DNA of 64,000 bases from Pseudomonas protegens CHA0 (GCF_000397205.1 NC_021237.1:745001-809000); one strand, 5' to 3'; counted from the stretch's first letter, positions 37,463 through 48,231 are shown. The notes: a model not told the origin generated them from the sequence alone. Program-made: numbers and translations.

Positions 37463-38761
37463 TCACTCAGGCGAGTGGAAACTCAGACTGTAGTTCACCG
37501 CTTTCGGACCGGGGTCAAGAATATCCAGGGCGATGTGAATCGGGGTCTGCGGCGGCATTTCCGCCGCATCCTGCAAGTCACCGCCCAGGTATTCCCCGGG
37601 CTTGAAGCTGCGGCTGGCGATCAGGTGGCCGTTGAGGTCGGCGAAGCGCAGCTCAAGCAGCGGGAAGGGTTGGGAGAAGGGCGCGCGGTTATAGATGATG
37701 GCGTCCACCACCAGGGCGCCGCTGAATTCCGGATGGCTGCGTACCACCAGGTTGCTGCTCTTGATCCGGGCGATGTCGACCCGGGAAGGTACCGTGCAGC
37801 CGAATTCCGGGCACAGTTGCTGGAACCAGGGACGGTACTGGTCCTGGCGGGCCAGCTCATCAAAGTGATAGGCGACGTATTGTCCCATCAGGCCGCCGGC
37901 GGCCAGCAGGATCAGCAGCAGCCAGAGCAGGCGCTTGCCCCAGGGCGAGCGGCGCTTCTGCCAGTCGAGGTGGAGCGGGTCGTCCACCAGGTCCAGCAGC
38001 ACCTCTTCCTTGACCCCGGGCTCGTTGCGCTCGCGGCGCTTCTTGCCGGAGACGGCGGGCTCGTCGTCCTGGTCTTCCGGGTTGGCAGGCGAGTGAGGTT
38101 CCAGGTCATCGTCCAGGCGCAACCTGGGCGCCTGGGGTTCGTCGTCCAGGTCCGCGAGGTTGAACGACAGCGACGGTTCGGTGCGGCTGGGCTTGGGTGG
38201 TTCGGCGCTGGGTTCGGCGTCGTCCGGTTGCACCTTGGGGGGCGAAGGCTCGCTGTCGTCCCGTTCGGCGGCGCTGCCGAACAGTTCGTCCGGCCAGTGC
38301 GCCTCGTCGGCGTCCTGGGTATCGCGCCGGGCGCTGAGGCTGCCTTCCTTGTGCTCGCGTTCCTGGCCAAAGGCCTTGGCTGGCTGGATTTCGCGCTGTT
38401 CGAGCTTGGCCAGTTCCTCATCGAGGTCCAGGTGATCCAGATCCATCTCGGCGGCCGACCATTGCTTCTGGCTGATGGCGCGCTGAGGAGCGGCAGGGGC
38501 CGCGGGGGGTGGCAGATCCGGTGCCGCCGGTGCCGGCGCCACGGTCGCTGCGGGAGCAGCCGGTGGCGCTACGGGTTTGGCAGCGGCTTTCGAGGTGGCA
38601 GCTTCCTTGGCCGCGCGTTGCTCGAGCAACTGCCGTGCGGCGTTGAACACCTGCAGGCAGGAGCCACAGCGAACCACTCCACGGGCCACGCTCAACTGGG
38701 CGTGGCTGACGCGGAAGCGGGTTTGGCAATGCGGGCACTGGGTGACGAAACTGTCGGTCAT
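37463..38761 (-). CDS. MJ0042 zinc-finger / DUF3426 membrane protein
   Basis: This 432-residue protein has an amino-terminal zinc ribbon (CPHCQTRF ... VVRCGSCLQVF, residues 9-40, four cysteines), then a long Pro/Ala/Glu-rich low-complexity linker (about 45-260), one membrane helix (LLWLLLILLAAGGLMGQ, near 280) and a carboxy-terminal DUF3426 domain in the periplasm. Its function is unknown; in pseudomonads it regularly sits between prmA and dusB. It is on the same strand as its neighbours. Confidence 0.9.
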   Translation of the reverse strand: MTDSFVTQCPHCQTRFRVSHAQLSVARGVVRCGSCLQVFNAARQLLEQRAAKEAATSKAAAKPVAPPAAPAATVAPAPAAPDLPPPAAPAAPQRAISQKQWSAAEMDLDHLDLDEELAKLEQREIQPAKAFGQEREHKEGSLSARRDTQDADEAHWPDELFGSAAERDDSEPSPPKVQPDDAEPSAEPPKPSRTEPSLSFNLADLDDEPQAPRLRLDDDLEPHSPANPEDQDDEPAVSGKKRRERNEPGVKEEVLLDLVDDPLHLDWQKRRSPWGKRLLWLLLILLAAGGLMGQYVAYHFDELARQDQYRPWFQQLCPEFGCTVPSRVDIARIKSSNLVVRSHPEFSGALVVDAIIYNRAPFSQPFPLLELRFADLNGHLIASRSFKPGEYLGGDLQDAAEMPPQTPIHIALDILDPGPKAVNYSLSFHSPE

Positions 38762-38791
38762 GCGGCCATCCGGATTATGCAGGCGGCCATT

Positions 38792-39670
38792 CTAGCGCCG
38801 ACGGCCGGTGATGCGCACCCAGCCATCAAGGGTGGCGATCGGGTCCAGATCGAAGTCCTGGGCATAAGCCGCGGCGACTTCCTCGCCCTGTTCGGCAAGG
38901 ATGCCGGAAAGCGCCAGGCGCCCGCCGGACTTGACCAGCCCCGAAAGCTGCGGCGCCAGGGCCACCAGTGGCCCGGCCAGGATGTTGGCCACCAGGACAT
39001 CGGCCTGCACCTGGGGCAGCTGCTCGGGCAGGTAGAGCGGGAACAGCTCGTCGGCAATGCCGTTGCGCCCGGCGTTGTCACGGGAGGCTTCCAGGGCTTG
39101 CACGTCGATGTCGGTGCCCACCGCCTGTTTGGCGCCCAGCAACAGGGCGGCAATGGCCAGGATCCCCGAGCCGCAGCCGAAGTCCAGCACGTTGCAGTCC
39201 TTCAGGTCCTGGCCGTCCAGCCATTCCAGGCACAGGGCGGTGGTCGGGTGGGTGCCGGTGCCGAAGGCCAGGCCCGGGTCCAGCAGCAGGTTCACTGCCT
39301 CGGGCTCCGGCGCGGCGTGCCAGCTGGGAACGATCCACAGGCGCTGGCCGAAACGCATGGGCTGGAAGTTGTCCATCCAGCTGCGCTCCCAATCCTGGTC
39401 TTCGATGACTTCGCTGTGATGCTCGGGCAGCGGGCCGCCGGTCAGCAGCTCCATGTGGGCGAGTACGCTGGCGGCTTCGGTGCCGCCCTCGAACAGGGCC
39501 AGCAGATGGGTGTGGGACCAGAGCGGGGTGGTGTTCAGTTCAGGTTCGAAGATCGGCTGATCCTCGGCGTCCATGAAGGTGACCGAGACGGCACCGACTT
39601 CAAGAAAAGCGTCTTCGTAGGTTTCGGCTTGTTCTGGGCTGATGGCGAGACGGACTTGCAGCCAAGGCAT
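38792..39670 (-). CDS. prmA: ribosomal protein L11 methyltransferase PrmA
   Basis: This 292-residue SAM-dependent enzyme trimethylates ribosomal protein L11. The amino-terminal L11-recognition domain begins [20 protein letters not shown]. The catalytic domain has [17 protein letters not shown] and [20 protein letters not shown], then [15 protein letters not shown] 39670 is the family start. It lies downstream of accC after a REP and a hairpin. Confidence 0.96.
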   Translation of the reverse strand: MPWLQVRLAISPEQAETYEDAFLEVGAVSVTFMDAEDQPIFEPELNTTPLWSHTHLLALFEGGTEAASVLAHMELLTGGPLPEHHSEVIEDQDWERSWMDNFQPMRFGQRLWIVPSWHAAPEPEAVNLLLDPGLAFGTGTHPTTALCLEWLDGQDLKDCNVLDFGCGSGILAIAALLLGAKQAVGTDIDVQALEASRDNAGRNGIADELFPLYLPEQLPQVQADVLVANILAGPLVALAPQLSGLVKSGGRLALSGILAEQGEEVAAAYAQDFDLDPIATLDGWVRITGRRR

Positions 39671-39810
39671 GGCGGGCACCTTTGAAAATATGTGATGTGC
39701 AGCCTAGTGGGCCGCGAGAAGCGCGCAAGTTTACGCGAGACGCCCCTTGGGAGCGAGGGGGATGCCCTGTGCTTGGTCGCAAGGACGGTTGATCAGGGAA
39801 TGGCCGCTGC

Positions 39811-39841
39811 GCGGTTCGCGAGCAGGCTCGCTCCTGCGGGG
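39811..39841. repeat. single REP element between prmA and accC
   Basis: GCGGTTCGCGAGCAGGCTCG followed by CTCCTGCGGGG is one copy of the GAGCAGGCTCGCTCCTGC subtype. No inverted partner is nearby. It lies downstream of the accC hairpin. Confidence 0.65.
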
Positions 39842-39850
39842 CGGCGGATA

Positions 39851-39880
39851 CGACAAGGCCGCTCGAAAGCGGCCTTGTCG
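39851..39880 (-). terminator. strong hairpin after accC, probable terminator
   Basis: The 13-base arms CGACAAGGCCGCT (39851-39863) and AGCGGCCTTGTCG (39868-39880) are perfect complements around a 4-base loop, read as TTCG on the minus strand, a very stable tetraloop. It starts 17 bases after the accC stop. There is no clear T-run afterwards, so termination efficiency is uncertain. Confidence 0.65.
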
Positions 39881-39896
39881 GTGTGGCGGGTGCCGA

Positions 39897-41258
39897 TCAG
39901 TGTTGCTCGGCCAGCTTGTGCTCGAGGTAGTGAATGTTCACGCCCCCTTTGCAGAAGCCTTCGTCACGGGTCAGGTCGCGGTGCAGCGGGATGTTGGTCT
40001 TGATCCCGTCGACGACGATTTCGTCCAGCGCATTGCGCATGCGCGCCATGGCTTCGTCACGGGTGGCCCCGTAGGTGATCAGCTTGCCGATCAACGAATC
40101 GTAGTTCGGTGGAACCGCGTAGCCGCTGTACAGGTGCGAGTCGACGCGCACGCCGTTGCCGCCCGGGGCATGGAAATGCTTGACCGTGCCTGGGCTTGGC
40201 ATGAAGGTTTTCGGGTCTTCGGCGTTGATCCGGCATTCCAGCGCGTGGCCGCGGATCACGACGTCGTCCTGGGTGAACGACAGCTTGTTGCCGGCGGCAA
40301 TGCTGAGCATTTCCTTGACGATGTCGATACCGGTCACCATTTCCGATACCGGGTGCTCTACCTGCACGCGAGTGTTCATCTCGATGAAGTAGAAGCGGCC
40401 GTTCTCGTAGAGGAACTCGAACGTGCCGGCGCCACGGTAGCCGATGTCGATGCACGCCTTGACGCAGCGGGCGAAGACTTCCTGGCGGGCGGTCTCGTCG
40501 ATGCCCGGTGCCGGCGCTTCTTCGAGGACCTTCTGGTGCCGACGCTGCAGCGAGCAGTCGCGGTCGCCCAGGTGGATGGCATTGCCCTGGCCGTCGGACA
40601 GCACCTGGACTTCCACGTGACGTGGGTTGGTCAGGAACTTCTCCAGGTAGACCATCGGGTTGCCGAACGCCGCGCCGGCTTCGGAGCGGGTCAGCTTCGC
40701 CGAGGCGATCAGGTCTTCTTCCTTGTGCACCACGCGCATGCCGCGACCACCACCGCCACCGGCGGCCTTGATGATCACCGGGTAGCCGACTTCACGGCCG
40801 ATGCGCAGGGCGGTTTCCTCGTCTTCCGGCAGCGGGCCGTCGGAACCTGGAACCGTCGGTACGCCGGCAGCGATCATGGCGTGCTTGGCGGAAACCTTGT
40901 CGCCCATCAGGCGGATGGTCTCGGCTTTCGGGCCGATGAAGGCGAAGCCGGAGTTTTCCACCTGTTCGGCGAAGTCGGCGTTTTCCGCGAGGAAGCCGTA
41001 GCCAGGGTGGATCGCCGTGGCGCCAGTGACTTCAGCGGCCGCGATGATGGCCGGGATGTGCAGGTAGGACTGCGCGGCTTGCGCAGGGCCGATGCATACC
41101 GATTCGTCTGCCAGGCCCAGGTGCATCAGCTCCTTGTCGGCCTTGGAGTAGACGGCTACGGTCTTGATCCCCATTTCCTTGCAGGCACGCAGGATCCGCA
41201 GGGCGATTTCGCCGCGGTTGGCGATCAGGACTTTTTCCAACTTCGCAGGCTTCAACAT
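39897..41258 (-). CDS. accC: acetyl-CoA carboxylase, biotin carboxylase subunit AccC
   Basis: This 453-residue enzyme carboxylates biotin on AccB with ATP and bicarbonate, the first half of malonyl-CoA synthesis. It shows [20 protein letters not shown], the ATP-grasp glycine loop [33 protein letters not shown], and [19 protein letters not shown] 41258 is preceded by GGAGA and lies 18 bases after accB. The gene order aroQ-accB-accC is conserved. Confidence 0.97.
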   Translation of the reverse strand: MLKPAKLEKVLIANRGEIALRILRACKEMGIKTVAVYSKADKELMHLGLADESVCIGPAQAAQSYLHIPAIIAAAEVTGATAIHPGYGFLAENADFAEQVENSGFAFIGPKAETIRLMGDKVSAKHAMIAAGVPTVPGSDGPLPEDEETALRIGREVGYPVIIKAAGGGGGRGMRVVHKEEDLIASAKLTRSEAGAAFGNPMVYLEKFLTNPRHVEVQVLSDGQGNAIHLGDRDCSLQRRHQKVLEEAPAPGIDETARQEVFARCVKACIDIGYRGAGTFEFLYENGRFYFIEMNTRVQVEHPVSEMVTGIDIVKEMLSIAAGNKLSFTQDDVVIRGHALECRINAEDPKTFMPSPGTVKHFHAPGGNGVRVDSHLYSGYAVPPNYDSLIGKLITYGATRDEAMARMRNALDEIVVDGIKTNIPLHRDLTRDEGFCKGGVNIHYLEHKLAEQH

Positions 41259-41275
41259 CAAAGACTCTCCGCGGT

Positions 41276-41737
41276 TCAAACGATGGTGAACAGCGGTTGG
41301 TCGTACTCAACCGGCTGGCCGTCTTCGACAAGAATGGACTCGATCACACCGCTGGTTTCAGCTTCGATGTGGTTCATCATCTTCATCGCTTCGACGATGC
41401 ACAGGGTGTCGCCCTTCTTCACGCTCTGGCCGACTTCAACGAAGGCTGGCGAGGTAGGCGAAGACTTGCGGTAGAAAGTGCCGACCATTGGCGAACGGGC
41501 CACGGTGCCGTTCAGCGCGGGTGCGGCCGGTGCTGCAGGAGCGGCGGCAGCAGCAGGAGCGGCAGCGGCAGGCGCAGCCACTGGAGCGGCAACCGGAGCC
41601 GGTGCGTAGTACTGCTGGGCTGGAGTCTTGCTGTGGCGGCTGATGCGTACGGACTCTTCGCCTTCCTTGATCTCCAGCTCGTCGATGCCGGACTCTTCCA
41701 GCAGTTCGATCAGTTTCTTAACTTTACGGATATCCAT
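41276..41737 (-). CDS. accB: biotin carboxyl carrier protein AccB
   Basis: This 153-residue carrier has the biotinyl domain at its end, with the modified lysine (about residue 119) in [16 protein letters not shown]. Residues about 45-75 are an Ala/Pro-rich flexible linker, normal for AccB. It carries CO2 between AccC and the AccAD transferase. It lies between aroQ and accC on the minus strand. Confidence 0.97.
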   Translation of the reverse strand: MDIRKVKKLIELLEESGIDELEIKEGEESVRISRHSKTPAQQYYAPAPVAAPVAAPAAAAPAAAAAPAAPAAPALNGTVARSPMVGTFYRKSSPTSPAFVEVGQSVKKGDTLCIVEAMKMMNHIEAETSGVIESILVEDGQPVEYDQPLFTIV

Positions 41738-41785
41738 GAATCATCAACTCCCAAGGGTCGGTCAGGGGCGTTTATCGCTTGTCGT

Positions 41786-42238
41786 TCAAGCGTTTGCCTG
41801 ACGTTCAAGCTGTTCTAGGGCGGCCTCCAGGGCCAGTCGGTAACCGCTGGCGCCAAGGCCGCAGATCACTCCCACCGCAACATCGGAGAAGTAGGAGTGA
41901 TGACGGAAAGGTTCGCGTTTGTGCACGTTGGACAAATGCACTTCGATGAATGGGATGCTCACCGCCAGCAGCGCGTCACGTAATGCGACGCTTGTATGCG
42001 TAAAAGCTGCTGGATTGATCAAAATGAAATCCACGCCTTCATCGCGGGCGGCATGGATGCGCTCGATCAATTCGTACTCGGCATTGCTCTGCAGGTACTG
42101 CAGATGGTGCCCGGCATCACGGGCCCGTTGCTCCAGGTCCTGGTTGATCTGGGCCAGGGTGGTTGCACCGTAGACCCCCGGTTCACGGGTGCCGAGCAGG
42201 TTCAGGTTGGGTCCGTGAAGAACCAGTAGGGTGGCCAT
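41786..42238 (-). CDS. aroQ: type II 3-dehydroquinate dehydratase AroQ
   Basis: This 150-residue shikimate-pathway enzyme converts 3-dehydroquinate to 3-dehydroshikimate. It begins [20 protein letters not shown]; the catalytic tyrosine is in [11 protein letters not shown], and [16 protein letters not shown] and [19 protein letters not shown] complete the active-site motifs. ATG 42238 is chosen because the family starts there. It is the first gene of the aroQ-accB-accC run. Confidence 0.97.
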   Translation of the reverse strand: MATLLVLHGPNLNLLGTREPGVYGATTLAQINQDLEQRARDAGHHLQYLQSNAEYELIERIHAARDEGVDFILINPAAFTHTSVALRDALLAVSIPFIEVHLSNVHKREPFRHHSYFSDVAVGVICGLGASGYRLALEAALEQLERQANA

Positions 42239-42468
42239 CGGTTGTTCCTTGTTATCGGGGGCTGTTGTCAGAACCCGGCGACTATGCCGGAAAGACTTTA
42301 TGACTGTCCAGTTCTCTGCAATAGCCAGCACGATGACCGATGTTTGCGCAAAATATGTGACCGACAGGTTAAATCCGGTCATTTGCCCTCAAGAAGGGGG
42401 TCGTGCTTCTTGTCGCCCGTTTCGTCGCTGATGGCGGTGGGTTGTGGTTTGCGCGCCCGTTTCAGAGC

Positions 42469-44430
42469 CTAGACGCGGAACGCTTGGACTGCCGTATGCA
42501 ATTGCCCGCCCAGGTCCAGCAGGTTCTCGCCCTGGGCCCGGCCTTCGCCGATGCGCAGCAGGTTGTCGCCGCCCAACTGGTGGATGCGTTCGCTGTGATC
42601 GCGGATTTCGCTCACCGCGCCGCTCTGCTGGGCAGTGACATCGGCGATCCGCACGGCGGTATCGGCGATGGTCTGGATCGCCCCGACGATTTCGTCCAGG
42701 GCGCCATCGGCGGCCTGGGCCTGGCCGGCGGTGGCCTCGGCGTGTTCGACCTGGGCGCGCATGCCTTGTACCGATTGCTGGGCGGCGGCCTGCAGGCCGG
42801 CGATCAGGGTCTGGATCTGCGCGGTGGCCCCGGCGGTGCGCTGGGCCAGGGAGCGCACTTCTTCGGCGACCACGGCAAAACCGCGGCCCATTTCCCCGGC
42901 GCGGGCGGCTTCTATGGCGGCGTTGAGGGCCAGCAGGTTGGTCTGGTCGGCGATGGAGCGGATCACCGTCAGCACGCCGCCGATGGTGGCGGATTCCTGC
43001 GCCAGGTGTTCGATCATCTGCGCGTTGCCCTGGACTTCCCCGACAAGGGCGTGCAGCCCGGTGAGGCTCAGGCCTATGACTTTCTGCCCCTGCTGCACGG
43101 CGAGGCCAGCACTGCGGCTGGCGTCGGCGGCCTGGCTGGCGTCCCCGGCGACCTGCTGGATGGTGGCTTCCAGTTCGCCCAGGGCATCGCGGATCTGTGC
43201 GGTGTCGCCGGCCTGGCGCTCGGCGCCGCTGTGCAGGCCGCTGCTCAGGTCGGCCAGGGCGCGGCTGCTGCCGGCCACTTGTTCGGCGTTCTGGCGGATG
43301 GTGCCCACCAGGTCCACCAGGTAGGCGCGCAGGCGGTTCAGGGATTCCTCGATGTCATGCAGCTCGCGGTTGGTCTTGCCCAGCTGGATCGGTCGGCTGA
43401 AGTCGCCTTCGGCCCAGGTCGACAGCGCCGGGGCGAGGTTGGTCAGAACCCGCGCCAGCTTGCGCTGCAAGGTGTCGATCACCAGGGCGATCAACAGGAT
43501 CAGGCCGATCATCAGCCCCTGCATCAGCCGCACTTCGCCCTGGATCTGCCCGTGCTGGGCCCGTACCGCCGGTTCCAGTTCGGCGATGGCCTGGCGCACG
43601 GCGTTGATCTTCAGCAGGGTTGCGGCGCTCAGGTCGGCGCGCTTCTGGATCTGCTCGCGGGTGCGCTGCAGTTCTGCCGGATAGCGGCTGAGCAGGCTGT
43701 TGAGTTCACGCTTGAAGCCTATGCCGGCATCTTCGGCGGCGGCTTTTTCGGTGTTTTCCAGGCCCATCATGGCGGCGAAATCATCGGTGCCCGATTCGCT
43801 GCTGGCGGCCACGCCCAATAAAGGCAGGGCTTCGAGCTGATCGGCCTGGGCGCGGATGCTGTTCACTTCCCGTTCCACATCGGCGGCCAGCTCGCTGCGG
43901 CCACTGCTCACCAGCTTGTCCCGGGCCAGGGAGAGCTTGCCCAGGTGCTGGGAGGCGGTGAGCAATAAAGGCAGGTAGTTCGCCGCTTCCGCGCTCTTGG
44001 CCCCGCTGGCGTACTGGCTGAGCTGCTCCAGGTTCGCGCCCAGCTCGCGTTCGGCCTGCAACAGCAGGGCCTGGGGATCGCCTGCCAGCTTGCCGGCGGC
44101 CAGCAGGTCGGTCTTGCTGAAGTCGTCGAGGCTGGCCAGGCTCGGGCGCAGGCTTTGCGCCAGCGGTGGCGGCAGTTCGCCCAGCTCGCCCTGCAGGGTT
44201 TCCAGGGCCTGGGCCGCACTGCTCAGGCGCAGGGCATCGCCGCTGGCCAGGTAGTCTTCGATATTGCGCGCCACCTGGTTCTGAAACTGCTGGGACAGCC
44301 CCAGGTAGCGCTCCATCAATAGATAGGGGCGTTCCAGGGCCCGTTGCGACCACCAGAGCGTCGCCCCCAGGGCGAGGCAAACGGCAACGAGCAGCAGGGT
44401 ATTGAGATTGGTCAGCAGCTTCAGGCGCAT
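42469..44430 (-). CDS. methyl-accepting chemotaxis protein, CtpL-like
   Basis: This 653-residue chemoreceptor has membrane helices at about 8-28 and 305-325 enclosing a large helical periplasmic sensor (roughly 280 residues, HBM-like in size). A HAMP follows, then the signalling domain with the conserved hairpin tip (AEQ... [40 protein letters not shown]). By position, next to gcbA, it corresponds to ctpL (PA4844), known for phosphate taxis in P. aeruginosa. The ligand here is not shown by sequence. Confidence 0.9.
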   Translation of the reverse strand: MRLKLLTNLNTLLLVAVCLALGATLWWSQRALERPYLLMERYLGLSQQFQNQVARNIEDYLASGDALRLSSAAQALETLQGELGELPPPLAQSLRPSLASLDDFSKTDLLAAGKLAGDPQALLLQAERELGANLEQLSQYASGAKSAEAANYLPLLLTASQHLGKLSLARDKLVSSGRSELAADVEREVNSIRAQADQLEALPLLGVAASSESGTDDFAAMMGLENTEKAAAEDAGIGFKRELNSLLSRYPAELQRTREQIQKRADLSAATLLKINAVRQAIAELEPAVRAQHGQIQGEVRLMQGLMIGLILLIALVIDTLQRKLARVLTNLAPALSTWAEGDFSRPIQLGKTNRELHDIEESLNRLRAYLVDLVGTIRQNAEQVAGSSRALADLSSGLHSGAERQAGDTAQIRDALGELEATIQQVAGDASQAADASRSAGLAVQQGQKVIGLSLTGLHALVGEVQGNAQMIEHLAQESATIGGVLTVIRSIADQTNLLALNAAIEAARAGEMGRGFAVVAEEVRSLAQRTAGATAQIQTLIAGLQAAAQQSVQGMRAQVEHAEATAGQAQAADGALDEIVGAIQTIADTAVRIADVTAQQSGAVSEIRDHSERIHQLGGDNLLRIGEGRAQGENLLDLGGQLHTAVQAFRV

Positions 44431-44483
44431 CGGGGCTCTACCAACGGCTTAAATGGTAAGCGCCTGAATTTATTGCGTTTGTA

Positions 44484-46151
44484 TTACAAGGTTATGACCG
44501 AATCGGTGGATTCGGATGAAAAGATGGCACTTTGACTTGATCGCGCGGCCTGGACCCGATTGCGCCCACCATGCTTGGCCCGGTACAGGGCTTCGTCGGC
44601 CTGGCTGGCCATCATCAGGCTGTCGGAATCCTCCTGCATTTCCACCACCCCGGCGCTGAAGGTACACCACAGGTCCTGGGGCTGGGCCGGGTAGTGGATC
44701 TCGGCAAAGCGCTGGCGGATTTCGTCCAGAACCTTGCACGCGGCGTCCTGGTCGGTGTCGGGCATGACAATGGCAAATTCTTCGCCGCCGTAGCGGCCGA
44801 TGAAGTCGGTCTTGCGCAGGCGCTGTTTGAGAAACAGCGCCAGGCTCTTGATCACCCGGTCGCCCATGGGGTGGCCGTGGCTGTCGTTGACCCGCTTGAA
44901 GTGGTCGATATCCAGCATGGCGAAGCTCAGCGGCTTGCCCTCGCGACGGGCGCGGAAACTGCAGTCTTCCAGCAGTTGCAGGATATGGGTGTGGTTGTAC
45001 AGGCCGGTGAGGCTGTCGCGGACCATTCGCGCCTTGAGGTTGCGCGCCCGGGCCGCGCGGTTGCGCACGGTGGTGATCAGGTGCCGGGGCTTGATCGGCT
45101 TGGTGAGGAAGTCGTCGCCGCCTTCGCTCATGGCGTCCAGCTGCTTGTCCAGGTCGTCCTCGGCGGACAGGTAGATGATCGGCACGCTGACGTAGCGGTC
45201 GTTGTGGCGGATTACCTTGGCCAGCTCGGTGCCGGTGCAGGCCGGCATGTACATGTCGAGAATGATCAGGTCAGGCTGGAAGTCCGCCAGCTCGGCCATG
45301 GCCTGGATCGGTTCGATCAGGGTGCGGGTGACGATCCCGGCACTGTTGAGCAGGCGCTCGGTGTGCAGGGCCTGGGCCCGGGAGTCGTCGATGATCAGCA
45401 CTTTATAAGGTTCGTACTGGGCGACGCAGGTCAGTACTTCGATTTTTTCCAGCAGGCTGGAGGCTTCCAGGGTGCCGGTGAGGAATTCCTGGCCGCCGGC
45501 GCGCACTGCGGCCAGGCGCGTCGGGGTGTCGGTTTCATGCAGGCTGAAGAACAGCAGCGGGAGTTTCTGCTCCAGGCCGACCTGGGCCTCGGCGGCCAGG
45601 GTCAGGCCCATGCCGGCACCGCAGAAATCCACATCGATGACGATGGCCGCCGGCAGGCGTTCGACCATGGACGAACGAAAGGCCGGAATGCTGTCCAGGG
45701 ACTGGGCGCTGAGGCCGAAGAATTCCAACTGCTTGGCCAGGCGCTCGGCCCGGTCGTGGTCCTGCAGCATCACGTAGATCGGCTTGCGCAGGGGCGGCAG
45801 GAAGGTCTGTTCCAGTTGGTCGCCGTGGCGCAGCCCGGTGCGCGACAGGCGCTGCATCAGGCGGTTGAGGTCGGTGATCAGGTTGCTGCTGAGGCGGCCA
45901 CGGTTGGCGTCCACCGCTTCCAGGGACTGGCTGATGCTGCGGGCCAGCTGGGTATGTTCGGGTTGTTCGAAACGTTCGGCGAAGCGCAGCAGGCGCAGGT
46001 TGGCCTCGCACAGCTCCGACATGTCGGTGGTCGACCATTCGCTACGTTGCAGACGCTGCCATATCTCAAGAATCTGACGTGCCTGATGAATTACCCGCTG
46101 GGCAAAGTGGTGCTTGAGGCGCTCACGGCTGGGGTCTTCTGGCTCGGTCAT
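44484..46151 (-). CDS. gcbA: diguanylate cyclase response regulator GcbA
   Basis: This 555-residue cytoplasmic protein has a helical amino-terminal part (1-120), a degenerate receiver-like region (about 124-240), a complete receiver with phospho-acceptor Asp299 (DLIILDMYMP) and a GGDEF domain. The active site is GGEEF at 455-459 and the inhibitory site RKTD (446-449) sits five residues before it, so it should both make and sense c-di-GMP. GcbA promotes early attachment and dispersal in pseudomonads. It lies 53 bases from the chemoreceptor gene. Confidence 0.94.
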   Translation of the reverse strand: MTEPEDPSRERLKHHFAQRVIHQARQILEIWQRLQRSEWSTTDMSELCEANLRLLRFAERFEQPEHTQLARSISQSLEAVDANRGRLSSNLITDLNRLMQRLSRTGLRHGDQLEQTFLPPLRKPIYVMLQDHDRAERLAKQLEFFGLSAQSLDSIPAFRSSMVERLPAAIVIDVDFCGAGMGLTLAAEAQVGLEQKLPLLFFSLHETDTPTRLAAVRAGGQEFLTGTLEASSLLEKIEVLTCVAQYEPYKVLIIDDSRAQALHTERLLNSAGIVTRTLIEPIQAMAELADFQPDLIILDMYMPACTGTELAKVIRHNDRYVSVPIIYLSAEDDLDKQLDAMSEGGDDFLTKPIKPRHLITTVRNRAARARNLKARMVRDSLTGLYNHTHILQLLEDCSFRARREGKPLSFAMLDIDHFKRVNDSHGHPMGDRVIKSLALFLKQRLRKTDFIGRYGGEEFAIVMPDTDQDAACKVLDEIRQRFAEIHYPAQPQDLWCTFSAGVVEMQEDSDSLMMASQADEALYRAKHGGRNRVQAARSSQSAIFSSESTDSVITL

Positions 46152-46439
46152 ATCCTGACTACTAGTTAGGGTGCATGCTGAGATCGACTGGTGGCTCTAT
46201 GCTAGCACCACTTTTGTGTCCCATGAGTGTCGTACGTCAATAATGTGCAAAGCGACGTTATTCAGTTCCTGACCGACTGGTCGCGTAGGCTCCGGACTGT
46301 GCTTCATTTATAGTGGCCAGCTGATTCGCAATCATTGCGCGGCGCGCATTTGCCGGAAGATTTATCCCGTCAAGGCAAGGCACGATGGAGTAGGGTTGTG
46401 GTCGAACCGATGAACTCAAGTGATTGAAAGGACATAGCC

Positions 46440-47507
46440 ATGCTGGATTGGAAGAATCGCGCAGGCAGCGCGCCAGATCGTGCTGCCGAACCCAAGTCGG
46501 CGACACGCAGCTATTTCGGTGGCCTGCTGTTCAGTCGTGCCCTGGCCACCTTGCTGGGCCTGTATCTGCTGGTCACCGGTGCCCTGGGCTGGTACTGGAG
46601 CCAGGAGCCGGCGCTGTTCCCGGTCCAGCAGAACGCCCAGATCGCCGCCGAGAAGGAAGGCCGACAGATGGTGGTGGGCTACACCACCGTGGAAACCCTG
46701 AAGACCGTGGTCGGCACCCTGCTGGACAAGCCGGGTGGCTACATTTCCAACGACCGTTTTCCACCGGGGCTGTGGATGGACAACATGCCGAGCTGGGAAT
46801 ACGGCGTGCTGGTCCAGGTCCGCGACCTGACCCGTGCCCTGCGCAAGGACTTCGCCCGTTCCCAGTCGCAGTCCGCCGAAGACGCCGACCTGGCCAAGGC
46901 CGAGCCGCGCTTCAACTTCGACAACAAGAGCTGGATCCTGCCGTCCAGCGAATCGGAGTACCAGGAAGGCATCAACTCCCTGAGCCGCTACCAGGCGCGT
47001 CTGTCCGATCCGAACCAGAAGACCGCGCAGTTCTATGCCCGCGCCGACAACCTCAACAACTGGCTGGGTGACGTTGGCACGCGCCTGGGCTCGCTGTCCC
47101 AGCGCCTGTCGGCCAGCGTCGGCCGGGTCAAGCTCAATACTGCTCTGAAGACCGAAGTGCCGGCCCCGGGCCAGGGCCCGCAGGTCGATGAAGAAGTGGT
47201 GGAAACCCCGTGGATGCAGATCGACAACGTGTTCTACGAAGCCCGTGGCCAGGCCTGGGCGCTGTCGCACCTGCTGCGGGCCATCGAGGTGGACTTCGCC
47301 GATGTGCTGGCGAAGAAGAACGCCACCGTCAGCGTGCGCCAGATCATTCGCGAACTGGAAGCGTCCCAGGAGCCGGTCTGGAGCCCGATGATTCTCAATG
47401 GCAGCGGCTTCGGCGTGCTGGCCAACCACTCGCTGGTGATGGCCAACTATATTTCCCGGGCCAACGCGGCGGTCATCGACTTGCGTCAATTGCTCAATCA
47501 AGGCTGA
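46440..47507 (+). CDS. DUF2333 family membrane protein
   Basis: This 355-residue protein has a single membrane helix (about residues 33-53, RALATLLGLYLLVTGALGW) and a large periplasmic domain with GYTTVETLKTVVGTLLDKPGG and LWMDNMPSWEYGVLVQVRDL, typical of DUF2333. Its function is unknown. A good Shine-Dalgarno (AAAGGA) lies 9 bases before ATG 46440. The Nudix gene follows after three bases, so the two are co-transcribed. The 288 bases upstream, shared with gcbA, hold no gene that I can support. Confidence 0.93.
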   Translation: MLDWKNRAGSAPDRAAEPKSATRSYFGGLLFSRALATLLGLYLLVTGALGWYWSQEPALFPVQQNAQIAAEKEGRQMVVGYTTVETLKTVVGTLLDKPGGYISNDRFPPGLWMDNMPSWEYGVLVQVRDLTRALRKDFARSQSQSAEDADLAKAEPRFNFDNKSWILPSSESEYQEGINSLSRYQARLSDPNQKTAQFYARADNLNNWLGDVGTRLGSLSQRLSASVGRVKLNTALKTEVPAPGQGPQVDEEVVETPWMQIDNVFYEARGQAWALSHLLRAIEVDFADVLAKKNATVSVRQIIRELEASQEPVWSPMILNGSGFGVLANHSLVMANYISRANAAVIDLRQLLNQG

Positions 47508-47510
47508 TCC

Positions 47511-48047
47511 ATGGTCGCAACCGACAAAGAGGCGGCCCACCGCGCCGCCTCCGATGCAGAACAGATTGCCTGGGTCGATGGCGAAGACCAGTTGCTGGGC
47601 GCCATGGTCCGTTCCGAGTTGCGCGAGCGCGGCCTGATCGGGCGTGGCACCTACATCATGCTGTTCAACTCCGCCGGTGAGCTGTGCGTGCACCGGCGAA
47701 CCCTGAGCAAGGCCATCTACCCGGGCTACTGGGACGTCGCCGCCGGCGGCATGGTCCTGGCCAGCGAGAGCTACGCCGAGTCGGCCGCCCGGGAACTGGA
47801 GGAGGAACTGGGGGTGAGCGGGGTGGAGCTGGTCGCCCACGATCATTTCTTCTTCGAGGACACCGGCAACCGCCTCTGGTGCTCGGCGTTCTGTGCGGTG
47901 TGGGACGGCCCGCTGCGCCTGCAGCCGGAAGAAGTCCTCGAAGCGCACTTCATGCCACTGGATCAGGTGCTGCGGGAAATCCACGAAAAGCCCTATTGCC
48001 CGGACTCCCTGGCTGCCCTGCAGCGCTATCTGGCACGGCGTCGCTAA
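47511..48047 (+). CDS. Nudix hydrolase, YfcD-like
   Basis: This 178-residue hydrolase has a complete Nudix box, G-MVLASES-YAESAARELEEELG with the catalytic REL-EE core near residue 95. Sequence around it (IYPGYWDVAAGGMVLASE) resembles the YfcD/isopentenyl-diphosphate-isomerase-like branch. The substrate is unknown. It is co-transcribed with the DUF2333 gene. Confidence 0.92.
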   Translation: MVATDKEAAHRAASDAEQIAWVDGEDQLLGAMVRSELRERGLIGRGTYIMLFNSAGELCVHRRTLSKAIYPGYWDVAAGGMVLASESYAESAARELEEELGVSGVELVAHDHFFFEDTGNRLWCSAFCAVWDGPLRLQPEEVLEAHFMPLDQVLREIHEKPYCPDSLAALQRYLARRR

Positions 48048-48231
48048 AGTTGCATAAATTGGCGCTGATTGGCTCTTAGCAACCGGGCTTTTTGCCGTTA
48101 CACTGCGCGACTTTTCAAGCTGAACCAGGCTGCCCTGGTTCAGTAGCGCTGCCCCTGCCTGAGTGGGGCTTCGCGGTCGATGGCACCGCCATGTGCTTCG
48201 ACCAGTCTTTGTCCTCCCAAGAGGATTGCCG

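Noticed and set aside
39811..39841. Treating the REP copy downstream of accC as the terminator
   Set aside because: The adjacent 13-bp perfect stem at 39851-39880 is closer to the stop codon and far more stable.
46152..46439. A small minus-strand frame (46258-46506) between gcbA and the DUF2333 gene
   Set aside because: It overlaps the start and Shine-Dalgarno of the DUF2333 gene and has no recognisable sequence; the region reads as a plain divergent intergenic stretch.
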